Shown one piece after another: positions 24,101 to 35,330 of a DNA stretch of 64,000 bases. Origin of the DNA: Phorcus lineatus (lineage: Eukaryota > Mollusca > Gastropoda > Trochida > Trochidae); contig OV121086.1 in assembly GCA_921293015.1 (NCBI GenBank), positions 45,339,402-45,403,401 of the forward strand, written 5' to 3'. Below the pieces are notes generated by a model. The model worked only from the letters and a program-made list of their open reading frames with translations. It was not told the DNA's origin and did not search any database. Both the position numbers and the translations under genes were made by a program. Numbering within the stretch: position 1 is the stretch's first letter; the number at the start of each line of letters is the position of its first letter.

Positions 24101-26041
24101 TTGACAAAGTTGGTACTGACAGTATCATATTAATATTCAATAATTGCTACCCTCGAGAGAAGATATCTGTATGCAAATGAGATGTGGCTTGTATGGACAA
24201 CAAGCATGGGTTAATATCGCACAAAAATCAATTTTTATGATGAATGAGACAATTACACTATAGCGAAAGAAATTAATTAGAAACTTTTAGAGGTGGTGAA
24301 CAGCAAAGCGGACAATTTCACTAATGACTTTGTTGAGCATGTCAGCGAAATGATTGGAATATCAAACAGTCCATTGCAACATCAAACCACAAATCAGGGG
24401 AGGTCATTCTTCCTCAAACAGAGGCTTTGCGCTTTAAAGGACTCGGCAAAATTGCAAATAGGCCGCTTCACAGAAAAAAAGAGGGATTCTTTCAATTCTG
24501 TTCTGTTCCCTTATTAGCTGGAAGAATGGTATTCTGATTAAATCATGGACTCATTATTGTTTTTTGGAATAAACGCTCCATGTCAGATTGAGGCAGAATG
24601 AATTGAGTCGTAGATCTGTAAAGGGGAAATGATGTGTCTCCCTTGTGGTGTTTACGACCATTTTATACGCATTTTGTTGTCAATATATCATTTATTGTCA
24701 CTATCCTATTTGTCTTGTGAGCTGAGATGGTTCACAGTTTCCACTACGGAACAGTTTGAGATGCATTGTTTTGATTCTGCAACTTGTAGAAAACATATGT
24801 TTAGATTGGAGGCGAGAACGGTGTTTTTCAGCACCATTTCAGGAAGAAATCCTGCAACAATTGCATGTTTACCGCATACAGCATGTCTTGAATGGTTTAA
24901 AAAATATTGTTTACTTTTATAATCACAAATAACCTCGATGGTTTTCCTTTCATTTGTTGGCAAAGTTTTCATCTCCATATTGATTTTGTGGTACAGTCTA
25001 GTTCTACAAACGTCTAAAATGTCACACTATATCTTCAATCAATTGTCATTTTTCAACTTGAAAACAAAATAACAAACTTGAAACACCAGACAAAGAAACT
25101 TCAAAATTATAATTTATAAACATAAGCTTCACCACACAGCATTTTGCCCTTTATAATAAAAAAATTAATACTTTTTATAATACAAGTAATAATTCATTCT
25201 CACTTACATAAAACTCTCAAATGATATGATGTCTACTTTAGCATTGATTCCAACCAGACTAGTCAATTGACATTTCTACAACAGCCTAAACAAGGAAGTT
25301 ACACAGGCACAGAAATTGATGACTAAGCAGTTTTAACACAAACTACTGATGAAAAATTCCCGGCAGAAAAATTAGATAACAATATGAAATGCCCACATGT
25401 TAAACACGGATGTCTAGATTCACATTGTGATACATTGTTAAAATATAAAACATTTTCTTCATGAAGTCATAAAGAATTATCAGTTTCCTAAATGAATGTT
25501 AAATTATTACATTCCATTTGTGATAAGAACAAGAACAAGAGACCCCGTCCTTACAGCTCATCAAACTTTGCATAATTTCTTTTTATGGTTGATGCCTTTG
25601 AATTATCTGCAGGTCAAATTTAAGCTTTTCGTGTAGTTATTGTTCACAAGCAGAATCAAACATTGTTTTCGGGGAGTGATCTCTCACACAGTATCACAAA
25701 AGGCCACACCCATTAAAAACTTTTGCCCCTAAATCCCAAACATCGTTGAAAAATTAAAGAGTGCTTAGTTGAACCTTCATCATGAATATTCAATTTATAC
25801 TATTAGGTTTCAGTAAGTGGTTGCTAACGGTCACTTGAGCAATCTTACAGCCATTAGCGGCATAATTAACTTTTGGGATGGATCAAGATTCAAAGGGTGG
25901 TCAAAACTAAATTAAAAAATGTGGTATGATGATGTTTTTCTAGAATTTTGGCCTACAATTCCAGATGGTTGCTAAAGAGAAGAGGGAAAAGGTTTCAGAT
26001 ACAACAGCTGATAAGCCCATAGTTGAGGTAGGGACCAAGAC
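21106..26041. other. Long intron-like stretch
   Basis: No further convincing exon. 22000-22060 on the minus strand has a pyrimidine-rich acceptor (CTGCTGCTCCTCACAG) and a GTGAGG donor enclosing 53 bases, but its phase does not fit the exon at 20941. 22130-22700 and 24250-24640 are more complex patches without coding signals. An octamer ATGCAAAT lies near 24172. The remainder is AT-rich. Confidence 0.35.
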
Positions 26042-26163
26042 CTGGGCCTACTTTCACAAAGCTACCTTAACTAAGGTTAACCTTAACTCCCATACTTTAA
26101 CATTGCACTAAGGTTACCGTAAGGACTTACGATCACCTTAGGGCTTTGTGAAAGGAGGCCCAG
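26042..26163. mobile_element. Short MITE with 20-bp terminal inverted repeats
   Basis: CTGGGCCTACTTTCACAAAG at the left end pairs with CTTTGTGAAAGGAGGCCCAG at the right end, with one mismatch. The interior (about 80 bp) is rich in TAAGGTTA/TAACCTTA steps, so the whole 122-bp element can fold back. No coding capacity is present. Ends of this GGGCC...TTTCACAAAG style are typical of short MITEs; the superfamily is left open because no clear target-site duplication is visible. Confidence 0.75.
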
Positions 26164-26459
26164 AGGTCTAACGTGGGTCACATTAGTGCAATTAAAGTAC
26201 CAAAGTGTTCACTTGGGATAAAGACTTTATTGAAAATGTGCTTCGTTTTGCTATATAGATATCCTTTTATCCTAGTTATCTTATCATTATTGTTATTATC
26301 ACGATCATTATAATCCTCAAATCATGCAGGTTATTCACAAGGCTTGGATCTCAAGCAATCTCATAGACTGTTCTTATAACCCTTTTTGCTGAAGTCAAAA
26401 TTATTTTCTATGTGTGACAATAGGGAGGTACATTATTGGATTGATTCTTAAACAACAAT

Positions 26460-26496
26460 CAGGACGATTAATAAAGGTTATTTCACCTTCATCAGG
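26460..26496 (-). other. Possible decayed hammerhead-ribozyme-like sequence
   Basis: On the minus strand CTGATGA is followed directly by AGGTGAAATAACCT, which forms a 4-bp stem with a 6-base loop, and CGTC follows 9 bases later. This order resembles the CUGAUGA, stem II and downstream cleavage region of hammerhead ribozymes in Penelope-like elements and retrozymes. The required GAAA after stem II is not present, so an active ribozyme is unlikely. The resemblance may be chance. Confidence 0.15.
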
Positions 26497-27429
26497 ATCA
26501 AGCTTCTGGTAAACTGTTCTCTTCATTGCGCGCTTCAAGCCAGGAAATGTCTAACCGACTAGCATTACCTGTCTGCAACAATTATATCAACTAACTGTCT
26601 CCTGGCATTCCGTCATGAATTATGTACACCCAATTAGGATCCCATCAGTCTGTGCGCCCGCTCTTTGACAGTGGTGGGACGAAACATAAACACTGTTCCT
26701 TTCACTTCCTGTTTCCGCCATTGACATACACGTGTAACGTAATTTTGCAAATGGTAAAATGTCTTACAGATTTAGAAAATAGAATAAAGAGTTGATAATT
26801 AAAATAATTTCTCATTTTCGAAAAATTTGTTTCTTAGTTAAAACTGTTAAGCCTATATCATTTATCATTTCTCTGAAAAATGTTAGCTTTGGGTTTGTGG
26901 TAGTTCTTGAGCTTGCATTGAAAAATGCTATAAGTCAAAAGAAGAATACAAGAATGCTTATTATCATGAAATCATGAACAAGCAATTATCATTTCTAAGT
27001 CAACCGTTTTAAAACAAGATTGTGAGGATATTTTGAAATAAATTTGAAATTATCATAGATGGACATGAGTACTAAGAGTCCAACTTATAGATTGTGAAGC
27101 TAGTAGATCATTAGACAAAGACTAAAAAATATCAATTCATGCGAGTAGCAATAACATAGGATCAGATTATAATGATTAATGCAGTGAAAAATATCAGATA
27201 AGGAAATTCTGATTTTCACTTCAGAACAGCAAAAAGGGGCATTAAACAACAGCAATTGATTACTTAATTTCCTTCTTAATCATATATTAACAGCATGTGC
27301 AATTTATTCAATTCATAAAGTTAAATTTATAAATAGCAAGTCTTTCTATTCTGAGATAAATGGAATTTTCTACACAGCTGTTGATAAATTTGATGACCTA
27401 TATTGTTATCTTGTAGTGTTTACACGGAG
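26497..27429. other. Non-coding stretch
   Basis: 26510-26740 is GC-richer and more complex, but without an exon. The rest is AT-rich. The 61-codon ORF at 26792-26977 has no recognisable features. Confidence 0.35.
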
Positions 27430-27434
27430 CAAAG

Positions 27435-27735
27435 TCTCCCAGTGATCTGAAACATTCACATTATCAACCAATAAGTCTTGTAGTGACCTGAAATATTTAA
27501 CATTATCAACCCATTAAACATGGAAATATCACATCATCAACCTATAAATTACCTAGCAGGATAAGAAATATACAGAAAGATTCATAGTGAACTGAAACAC
27601 TGCGGATTATCAACACATATCTTTTCTTGCAGGATAAGAAGTTCACAAGGCAAAGATTCATAGTGACCTGAATATTTTACATCCTCAACTCATAAACTTC
27701 CTGACAGGATAGGCAATATACCATGGAAATTTCAT
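27435..27735 (+). repeat. Decayed tandem repeat (AGTGACCTGAA...TTATCAAC)
   Basis: AGTGAYCTGAAAYATT-like blocks followed by ATTATCAAC occur near 27440, 27481, 27588 and 27661, and CAGGATAAGAA-like blocks recur between the later ones. Spacing varies from 41 to 107 bp, as in an old array disrupted by indels. Confidence 0.5.
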
Positions 27736-27837
27736 TGTGATCATAAAGTTTCATAAAGATGTGAAAATATCAACAGCTGGTATAACTGTATTATTAACCC
27801 TCAACCTTTTACCAAGAGGAACCACATAACAAGTAGA

Positions 27838-27975
27838 GTGTCAGCTAATCACTCGATCCGATCCGTAGGTCTGGGCTCAATACCCGGCTGCATTATTTGA
27901 AATGGCACTAAAGGATGGGAGTCCTTGCTTCCTTGTTTGGCAGTAGACATCAAAAGGAGTGTACAGCTCTTATAG
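27838..27975 (+). mobile_element. Probable tRNA-derived SINE fragment
   Basis: GTCAGCTAATCACTCGATC resembles the D-arm/anticodon part of a tRNA, and GGGCTCAATACCC at about 27872-27884 resembles a degraded B box with its stem. It is followed by a non-tRNA body (GGCACTAAAGGATGGGAGTC). An isolated tRNA-like head of this form, with a poor A box and no cloverleaf, fits a decayed SINE rather than a tRNA gene. Confidence 0.35.
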
Positions 27976-28439
27976 GACAACATAAAATTTGGAGGTTCAT
28001 GTCACCCAAAATACACACTACAATGCCTAAACTTTGTCGTACAAATTGGCACAAAACATTAAAATACTGGATACAATTTTTTTACAAGAGTACATAAAAG
28101 GCTCAATATGAAACAGCCAAAAATATGATATACAATATGCTTACTAATGTTTCAGATGTAAATATAAGTAACGAATCAATAAATCCTTTGTATACAGAAC
28201 AATGAGAATGCCTGCGACCTATATAAGCATATATGGAGCATATCGTAAATATGTAAAGCCCAGAATTTATTACCTCTACTGTTGAAGAGTAAATTTGCCG
28301 ACATCACACTCTTGATTAAACCAACAGCGATTTTGATGTACCCTACGACACAAACCTTTTGACATTTGGGTCGTCAATCACTCGTTGAAGACCACAAACA
28401 AGTGACTCTGACTGGTCACATTCACAGCGGGCTGCCACT

Positions 28440-28830
28440 CTTTATAATCTCACCATTGACAACGGAGTATCACCAAAACATGATTCATGTCTATACACAC
28501 AGCGCCTCCAACTTTTGATAATAGATACCAAAAATGTAGATGACTAGATAACTTTTCATTTCAATTGACAATTTGGGTGTTATGAAAATATCATTTAATT
28601 CAACATCTATTCACACAGTGGCTTGAATGTTTGAAAAGATATGTTAAATGTACATTATTTAATATCTTTTCTCTTCTCCTGACAATAAGGGATATTACCA
28701 AAGCATAATTTATGTCAACTTCTTTATAAACAGTGGCTCAAAACTTTTGATAAATAATCTTATCAATGACAATGGAGTTGCACCAAAACATATTCTATGT
28801 CAAATAATACATTCAGTTGTACAAAGTGCG
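28440..28830 (+). repeat. ~105-bp tandem repeat, three to four decayed copies
   Basis: A unit TGACAAYGGAGTATCACC, AAAACATGATTTATGTC, CACAGTGGCTC and AACTTTTGATAA recurs near 28454, 28567, 28680 and 28766. Identity between copies is moderate and spacing is 86-113 bp. No coding frame. Confidence 0.6.
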
Positions 28831-30708
28831 ATAGAAATTTTTTAAGTCAAAACCAAATGTAACCTTTGAAAAAGAAATAATCTTCATGTTGGTAACCTAT
28901 AAGATTAAATACAACACTTACTAAATGCAGACAGAAATCTTTTTCTTTGTTCTTTTGAAATGTTATGAGAAATAGATCCCTAAAGATACAAGGCACTGTC
29001 AGTTTGGATTAGTACGTATGCACTGAGCATTGTTAGATGTACTCATGTAAAAGTTTTCTCTTGTCAATTTAAACAAGGTGCGGGAGCTCTTCCTTGTAAT
29101 AAAAAGTTAATATACTCGGCAACATAAGTAAGGCACCAGCCAACTTATTCAAAATTTAAGTATCATAAGTATAATTATCATAATTTTAAGTAGATAGCAA
29201 AATTTGATGGTTTTTGCTGAATATATTGGATGTGACATTTAATGAAGAAACAAAACATTATGTGTAGTTTTTACTAAAAGTTGAAAGCCTACTGCCATTT
29301 GTTCCATTTGCTGTCCAAATAATTCATCAACTGGTAGTAAGGCTATGTCACTTAACTTGCTCTCCATAAGATATCGCTATGAACTTATACTAACTGTCAA
29401 TGACACAATAAATTAATAAATGATTTGAACACAACAGAATAATTGGTGTTAAAACAAATGATTTCATAACAATAAGCAATAAATCATGAAGGAATTAACA
29501 TAACATTCTCTTTTCCGCTTTTCTACTTATTCTTTCATTCATACATTGAAAGAGACTTTCATCATGATGTTACAATACTTTGAATTAAGAATTGTAATAG
29601 TGGGCAAACATTTTAATGTAGACGTCATAACAGTGAATCTTTATCAAAGTACAAAACCTTGAAAAAAATACTTACACTGGACTATTATCAATAATTCCAT
29701 CAATTAATAAACTGAGCTTCACGCCTTTGAAGTGAGGACCATTTGACAATTTAGAGAAATGCAAATTTAATAACCTAAAACTATAAGACTACACACACAA
29801 AAATGCATAGTCACTGTACGTTCAATGTTAAACAGCAGCTGTTGGCTCAACCACAAAATATGTTGCATTATTCATTAAGTGAATAAAATCTCAGAAAAAT
29901 ATTACCATTAACATATCCATAAGCAGATGTTTCCTCCTTATTCATATATACTTCTTGGACGTGTGAACATCTACCATTATGTAGGTGATGACATGTTGAT
30001 GCTTGAAATGAGATGGTTAGTGAGACAGTACACAGTGATTTCTTTCCAAATAGACAATATCTTCACTTTCAGAACTTCAAAATTTGATATATGTTTATAA
30101 ATTGAAACACACCTATGAATAATATTTTAAGTATATTTCCTACTCCTCAAACTGCACATAACTGCTGTAAGCTTATATAAGTAGCTAGAGGAGAATAATA
30201 CCTTTTGTCCAATATCAATTATCAGAAATCACTCTCCTTTGCAATGCATCCAATAAAATGAAATTTACCAACAAAAATTGGCATATAAGATACTCAAACC
30301 TTTGATTAATAAGACGACACATAAGCATTTTTAAAAACATAGAAGTTAAATATCAATATCATAAAAGTAATTTCTAATAGAACTTTCAATATGACCCACC
30401 TTCTTAACGCAATGTGTCCAACATATGAAGCTTTCGGTCTATGGACATCCAATTTACCTGAGACCTCTATACTAAGCCTTTTATTACAATACTGTTATAT
30501 AAGAAGAACAATGGATGATTAGCACACACCTACGTTCGGAATAGGATTGTGTTGCTTTGAACCTAATGACATCGTTAGTGACAGGTGCTAACGACCCTAT
30601 AGACCAACAACAAACGTACAATTAAGCTCCAAACATATTTCTATTTCTATACAATTTTTTTTTTTTGATTTGCGTAAATAAGGATTTGAATTTTAAACCA
30701 TTTGTTAC
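28831..30708. other. AT-rich stretch, nothing recognised
   Basis: On the minus strand a donor near 29668 and an acceptor 49 bases before it enclose an open stretch. It is AT-rich like its flanks and short enough to be chance. An 11-base or longer T run lies at about 30657-30666. No repeat or element was identified. Confidence 0.35.
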
Positions 30709-30858
30709 TAAGGAAGACAATGATATATGGATGTACAACTTCTTTATTACATAATGGCGACGTTTCGGTATATGTCCTTTACAGTATAAGGATCTATACC
30801 AAAACGTCCCCATTGTGTAATAGAGAAGTTGTACATCCATATATCATTTTCTTCCTTA
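30709..30858. mobile_element. Near-perfect fold-back (~72-bp arms, almost no loop)
   Basis: The sequence from TAAGGAAGACAATGATATA to the centre near 30784 is mirrored by its reverse complement ending TATATCATTTTCTTCCTTA, with roughly 10-15% differences. Each arm contains GATGTACAACTTCT and, nearer the centre, GACGTTTCGGTATA (left) or its altered form on the right. Read from the centre outward, the left arm gives CCGAAACGTC followed by AATAAAGAAGTTGTACATCC. This order resembles the tails of Penelope-like elements that carry hammerhead cores (CGAAAC plus GUC). The CUGANGA box is degenerate here (CTGTAAA). I interpret it as two head-to-head tail fragments; the assignment to Penelope-like elements is an inference. 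Confidence 0.6.
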
Positions 30859-31862
30859 TACTAGGAACTTCTAGAAAGCCACTGAAACAATTCATTTGTT
30901 ACTATTTCTTATATTCCTAAACAATACGGTAGAATACAGTGCATTATCTGACAGTCGAAGATTGGGCTTTTTTTTGCTTTTCTTTGATATGGAACAAATT
31001 ACGCTTTTGAGTTTTAAGTGTTCATTGAACACATTACTCGATATAACATTTCAGTATTTGCCCCAATTATGATCGATTGATTTTTTAGTTTTACATTTCC
31101 GAATTCAGGTTTCATTTGGACAATAAAATCATAATAGTTACAATAAAATTTCCCTTAGTGATTGAAATTTAATCCAAACATTAATATAACGTTAGAACAG
31201 ATTAACAAGCTTCATGAACATAAAACTATATCTTATCATATTGATCAAAAACTTCTATAGCTTTTGATGATAAATACTTCTATCATAACTCTTGGGAATT
31301 CTGCCACAAACCAAACTATACAGACAACTATCGACCAGGAAGTTTGAAACTATACGTCTTCATTACAAAATTCACGATACAGTATCGTGATTCGCCATTT
31401 TTCAAATCTTCTTGAGACAAGTCCAAAACCCTCAAATCATGCAGGTTCAAGAATCAAACAGGAGGGAACCAGTCGTGATGTCTACATTCTGCTAACTTGA
31501 TGAAGACCTTGAGATGATTAGCGGAATTCTTGACTAAGATGGGAACCATGATTTGCTAAAATGCTATTTGAACTTGATAATGACATCATTGTTTACATAA
31601 CCTGTTGTTTAATTATACAATAAAATTGATAGAATAAAGGATTTCATAGTAGACATATATAATTGGCCTAAAAAACATATCACGTTGACAGATAATGCTT
31701 TTGTGTTTGACCTGATTGGAACATCAGTTGGTTCCTTACAATAGACAAATTAGTTGAATATTGTTAAGTCTGGGTACACTGAATGCTTTTATTAGAGACT
31801 ATGCATCATCTTTACTTGTTTTTTAATTCAATCATAAAGAACTATAAAGCTTTATTACTTAC
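30859..31862. other. Non-coding stretch with a short perfect palindrome
   Basis: TCACGATAC and GTATCGTGA form a perfect 9-bp inverted repeat around one base at 31372-31390. CTCAAATCATGCAGGTT near 31431 also occurs near 26318. The rest is AT-rich and featureless. Confidence 0.35.
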
Positions 31863-31939
31863 ATATCCTTTTAATCCAGGAATTAGCTTATGCAAGTTCA
31901 ACTTCATGTCTGTCATGGTTAACCCAAAGCTTAACATCC
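31863..31939 (-). CDS. Ambiguous small exon candidate (either strand)
   Basis: On the minus strand a donor GTAAGT follows GGATTAAAAGGATAT. The upstream frame is open for 25 codons starting MLSFGLTMTDMKLNLHKLI and ending PGLKGY, with a weak acceptor (GGGGCTGGGAAG). On the plus strand the same place offers a good acceptor (ATCCTTTTAATCCAG at about 31880) and an open frame of about 56 codons that ends in TAG near 32050, with a peptide containing PSPEGINTDDVADDALTNQ. Only one strand can be real, and the plus-strand reading enters a duplicated 152-bp repeat. Neither is recognised. Confidence 0.18.
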
Positions 31940-31989
31940 CTTCCCAGCCCCGAAGGGATTAACACTGATGATGTGGCTGATGATGCACT

Positions 31990-32294
31990 GACCAATCAAT
32001 TTGTGCAGATTACTGTTGTCAGTGGCAACCCTTCAGTACTTCTCAAATAGTCAGTGGTTATCTTTGGAAGGACATCCAACCACAAGAAAAATTGGTCCAG
32101 ATCACACCTTATAGATGGATTACTTCTACTACGAAAATTATGACCAATCAATTTGCGCAGATTACTGTTGTCAGTGGCAACCCTTCAGTAATTCTCAAAT
32201 AGTCAGTGGTGGTCTTTGGAAGGACATCCAATCACAAGAAAGATGGGCCAGATCACACCTTATAGATGGATTACATCTACTAAGAAAATGTTAT
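31990..32294 (+). repeat. 152-bp tandem duplication, two copies
   Basis: GACCAATCAATTTGTGCAG at 31990 recurs as GACCAATCAATTTGCGCAG at 32142. The copies remain similar through TTGTCAGTGGCAACCCTTCA and ACACCTTATAGATGGATTAC, with about 90% identity. This is a recent duplication compared with the other arrays here. Confidence 0.9.
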
Positions 32295-33046
32295 TCAACA
32301 TGAAAGAGGATTTTCAAGGATCACATCTTCCATGTACATTATTCAAGACCATTCTCCAACATTTTTCTATCAAAATATTCATCTATGTCGTTGTAGGATT
32401 CTAGCACATGTACAAGCCTTCATCTTCATTAACTTCATCTGTCGACAACTTCCTCTGTGACTGGCTGTCATGTTCAGATTTTTTATGATATGCAGAAAAT
32501 ATTGCTATCCTAATGTTCTAAATGCCATCAGAGATTTGAACTACAGATTAGATTCATAAACTATTATCATCACAGATGATCAACATGACAGTACACCAGT
32601 ATGAAGGCATATGCCACAAGTTTTTAAGCCAACTATTTCTGTTCTTTAATACTTCATGTTAGGAAAATAAGAAATCCTTTTTTCATTAAAGCATTAAAGC
32701 ATTAATCAAAACCCTGATCAATAAGTCATGCACCTATTCATTACCAAAACATGTTTAATTACACCAAGAGTCTGAGCGTAGTATTAAACATTTAATCAAC
32801 ATATCATGTGACTGGATCTGTACCTATGACCTATATAACAGCGTTTCTTCCTATTTTACAGCTTTGACCTTGATCTATGCCAACCTCATACACCAGTATA
32901 AACACAGTGCAAAATTAAGATGTTTCATGTTCTAATATATATTTCTTCGAACTGAAGAAATGGTGTGATTTCAAATGTGTCCATATTGACCAATAAACAT
33001 CTATCCTATGTAACAGTCCAAGACCCAGAATTTTTCATTTCTTTTA
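32295..33046. other. Non-coding stretch, nothing recognised
   Basis: AT-rich. A direct GCATTAAA doublet near 32690 is the only repetition seen. Confidence 0.4.
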
Positions 33047-33215
33047 AGGCTAAGATAGCCGCAATTACCATATATCAACATTGACTTAAAACTATCTTTG
33101 CTTTAAGGAGTCCAAAACATGTATTTATGAGGCTCTCGTAGTGCTAAAATATTCAGAGATACATCAAATTAACATTGGTCTACAACCATCTAAGCACTAA
33201 GGGAGCTTTAAGAAT
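33047..33215. mobile_element. Two adjacent MITE-like remnants
   Basis: AGGCTAAGATAGCC (33049) and AACTATCTTTGCTTTAAGGA (33090) form one fold-back. GGCTCTCGTAGTGCTAAAAT (33131) and CTAAGCACTAAGGGAGC (33190) form a second. Both resemble the remnant at 12.2 kb, so this is a dispersed family with complementary ends. No target duplications or coding sequence are visible. Confidence 0.45.
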
Positions 33216-34839
33216 CTAGGTCGAGTCTTGATAATTTCCTTCCTTTAAGAGTTCATTCCAATAAACTGGCCTTTCAGAATAGATGAAATTCTCTTAAGCA
33301 GGCTATGGGATGATAATGATTTGATATTTCCTAAGTTAAAACCTTATTAGCCAATTGCCTTTCCATCTCTCAAATAGACTTTTATCAGACTTTTATCAGA
33401 TTTTTATCATGATTTTCATTGATCCCTTATGGATGGAAACATTCACAATGGATTGTTGTGAAAAATATTAATTTGCAAATAAAAACTTGTGTATGTTTGA
33501 TATCATTCCACAATTTCAATGATCACAGCAGTTCAATCGAGGAAATAGATCTGGATGATAAGGTAATATTTGTGAAAAACATCACATTGTGCCGTGTTGT
33601 TATTGAACTGTTAGGTAATTTCATGCATTATGCAGTTATGCAGTCAAAATGTCAATAGCCTTCAATGATATGACAGTGCCATTTCTAACTGTCTCCTATC
33701 AAATTCACCATTGAATAGTTTCAGTTAATACATATCAAATTACATAGAAAGGTTAAAAACATTAGAATGTTTAATCAATTCTTTTTAATAGAGTTCATGT
33801 GCACTAATGAATAGACTTCAAATAACATGCAAATATTGACACAGAAACTCAAAAACTACTATCAAAAGAGATAAAAAAAAAACTATAAATATAAACAGTC
33901 TAATGATAATAAGTTAAGCATTGAGTTTTCTCATTTCGTATTTTTGTTGACTTTGAAAATAAAAAACTACATGATGTAACTCGGACTATGGTATGATATA
34001 GCTAGAAATACCAATATGACATTGTTAGCTGTTGTTGAGAAAAAATGCAAAACTCTTATTATTTTGCAAGAAATCCAAATGTTAGTAAATTTTCAATATA
34101 TAGAATTTTTCATTTCCATTAGGGAAGTATATAAAGAATATTTTCAGTTTTAATTGTAATATCACTCAACCTTCATCGAGACATGGCTAAGTTGCATCAG
34201 ACAATATAAACCAAAGTCCCCTATTTGCACTAAACCCTCATGATGTAACCTTAAAAAAGCAAGCTAACAATTTAAACATCTTTTCCTTAATAACTTCATC
34301 AACAAAAATATCTTTTTCTTATCACAAATCAAGCAAACATTTAAATACATTCTGACATCCTTAAATATGAAACATGAGGTGTCAAATCTGTGATCATTTA
34401 AAATGTAAACTGTCAGCTTAGTTTCAAAACATTTACTTCAAGCGATAAGAAAGCTGTTCAGAGATTTGAGGGAAATAATTTACATTTTCGATCCTAAGGG
34501 ACAAGCAGTTTAGAATAACTTAAGATATGAAGGAAGCATTAAATGCTGGCATATTCATTGACAGCCGTCAGATTTGATTCAGTTATCGCAAATAACAGAA
34601 CATAAAGGAGTCAGAATAAAGCCTGCAATACAGATACTGATAATTCACACAGAGCTATTTACATACAGACTTGCAACCATTCCTCATCTTCAAGCTCATA
34701 AAACATACTGCCATCATTCCGCCATGTTTTTATGTCCACTCTCACAATACGGACTGGCAGTATGAGGCGAAACATAATTGAACCCATCAAGTATCCACAT
34801 TAATCTATGTTCCATGTTCGCTCTCCCCAACAGAGCAAT
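33216..34839. other. AT-rich stretch
   Basis: A triplicated TTTTATCAGA-like tract lies near 33378. 34560-34830 is more complex but not coding. The ORFs at 33419-33658 and 34574-34765 have no recognisable features. Confidence 0.35.
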
Positions 34840-35330
34840 TCCATACCAAAACCAGATCTATCATCTTCTCAGAACAATAACAAAAGCCTCTCAAAGAGTT
34901 TACCGAAGTTGGCAGTATTAGTCCCTGAGCAGCTTGCAGCATTGAACTCCCTTGACTATGGGCAGTGAAATTTGATATCTAAAACAGTTTTTATCTTACT
35001 TGCAGAAAAAAAACTAGGGTTTCCAAAAGTTTCCCAAAGTCACCAACTGATGTCTGCAGTTGAAAAGAGGAAAAAGAGACTTAAACCATAGCTATGCATT
35101 AAATGGATCAGTTTTTGCTGGTTCTTGTTCTCACAGAACAATTATGTCTCAGAGTTTACTAAAGTTGGCACCCATGCATGAAAAAGCAAGAAGCAGCACT
35201 GGCCTGCAGAGCGTATTGTTTTTCACTTGAGCTTAGCATGGCTAACAGAGCATCTCCAAAACATGATCTATCATCCTTCCTGAACAATAACACGGCCTTC
35301 AAAGAGTTTACTAAAATTGGCGCCAATGGT
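34840..35330 (+). repeat. Three dispersed copies of an AGAGTTTACTAAAGTTGGC unit
   Basis: A block AGAACAATAACA... followed by AGAGTTTACYRAARTTGGC occurs around 34870-34913, 35135-35168 and 35280-35321. CAGATCTATCATCTTCTC at 34853 also matches ATGATCTATCATCCTTCC near 35263. The copies are separated by 153 and 255 bp, consistent with an old, partly deleted tandem array. Confidence 0.55.

Noticed and set aside
29674-29722. 49-bp splice-bounded open segment on the minus strand
   Set aside because: AT-rich like its flanks, short, and without any protein-like features.
26318-31450. 18-bp match (CTCAAATCATGCAGGTT plus a leading C) at 26.3 and 31.4 kb
   Set aside because: Isolated match with no similarity outside it. 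Plausible by chance in AT-biased sequence or a very old repeat scrap.
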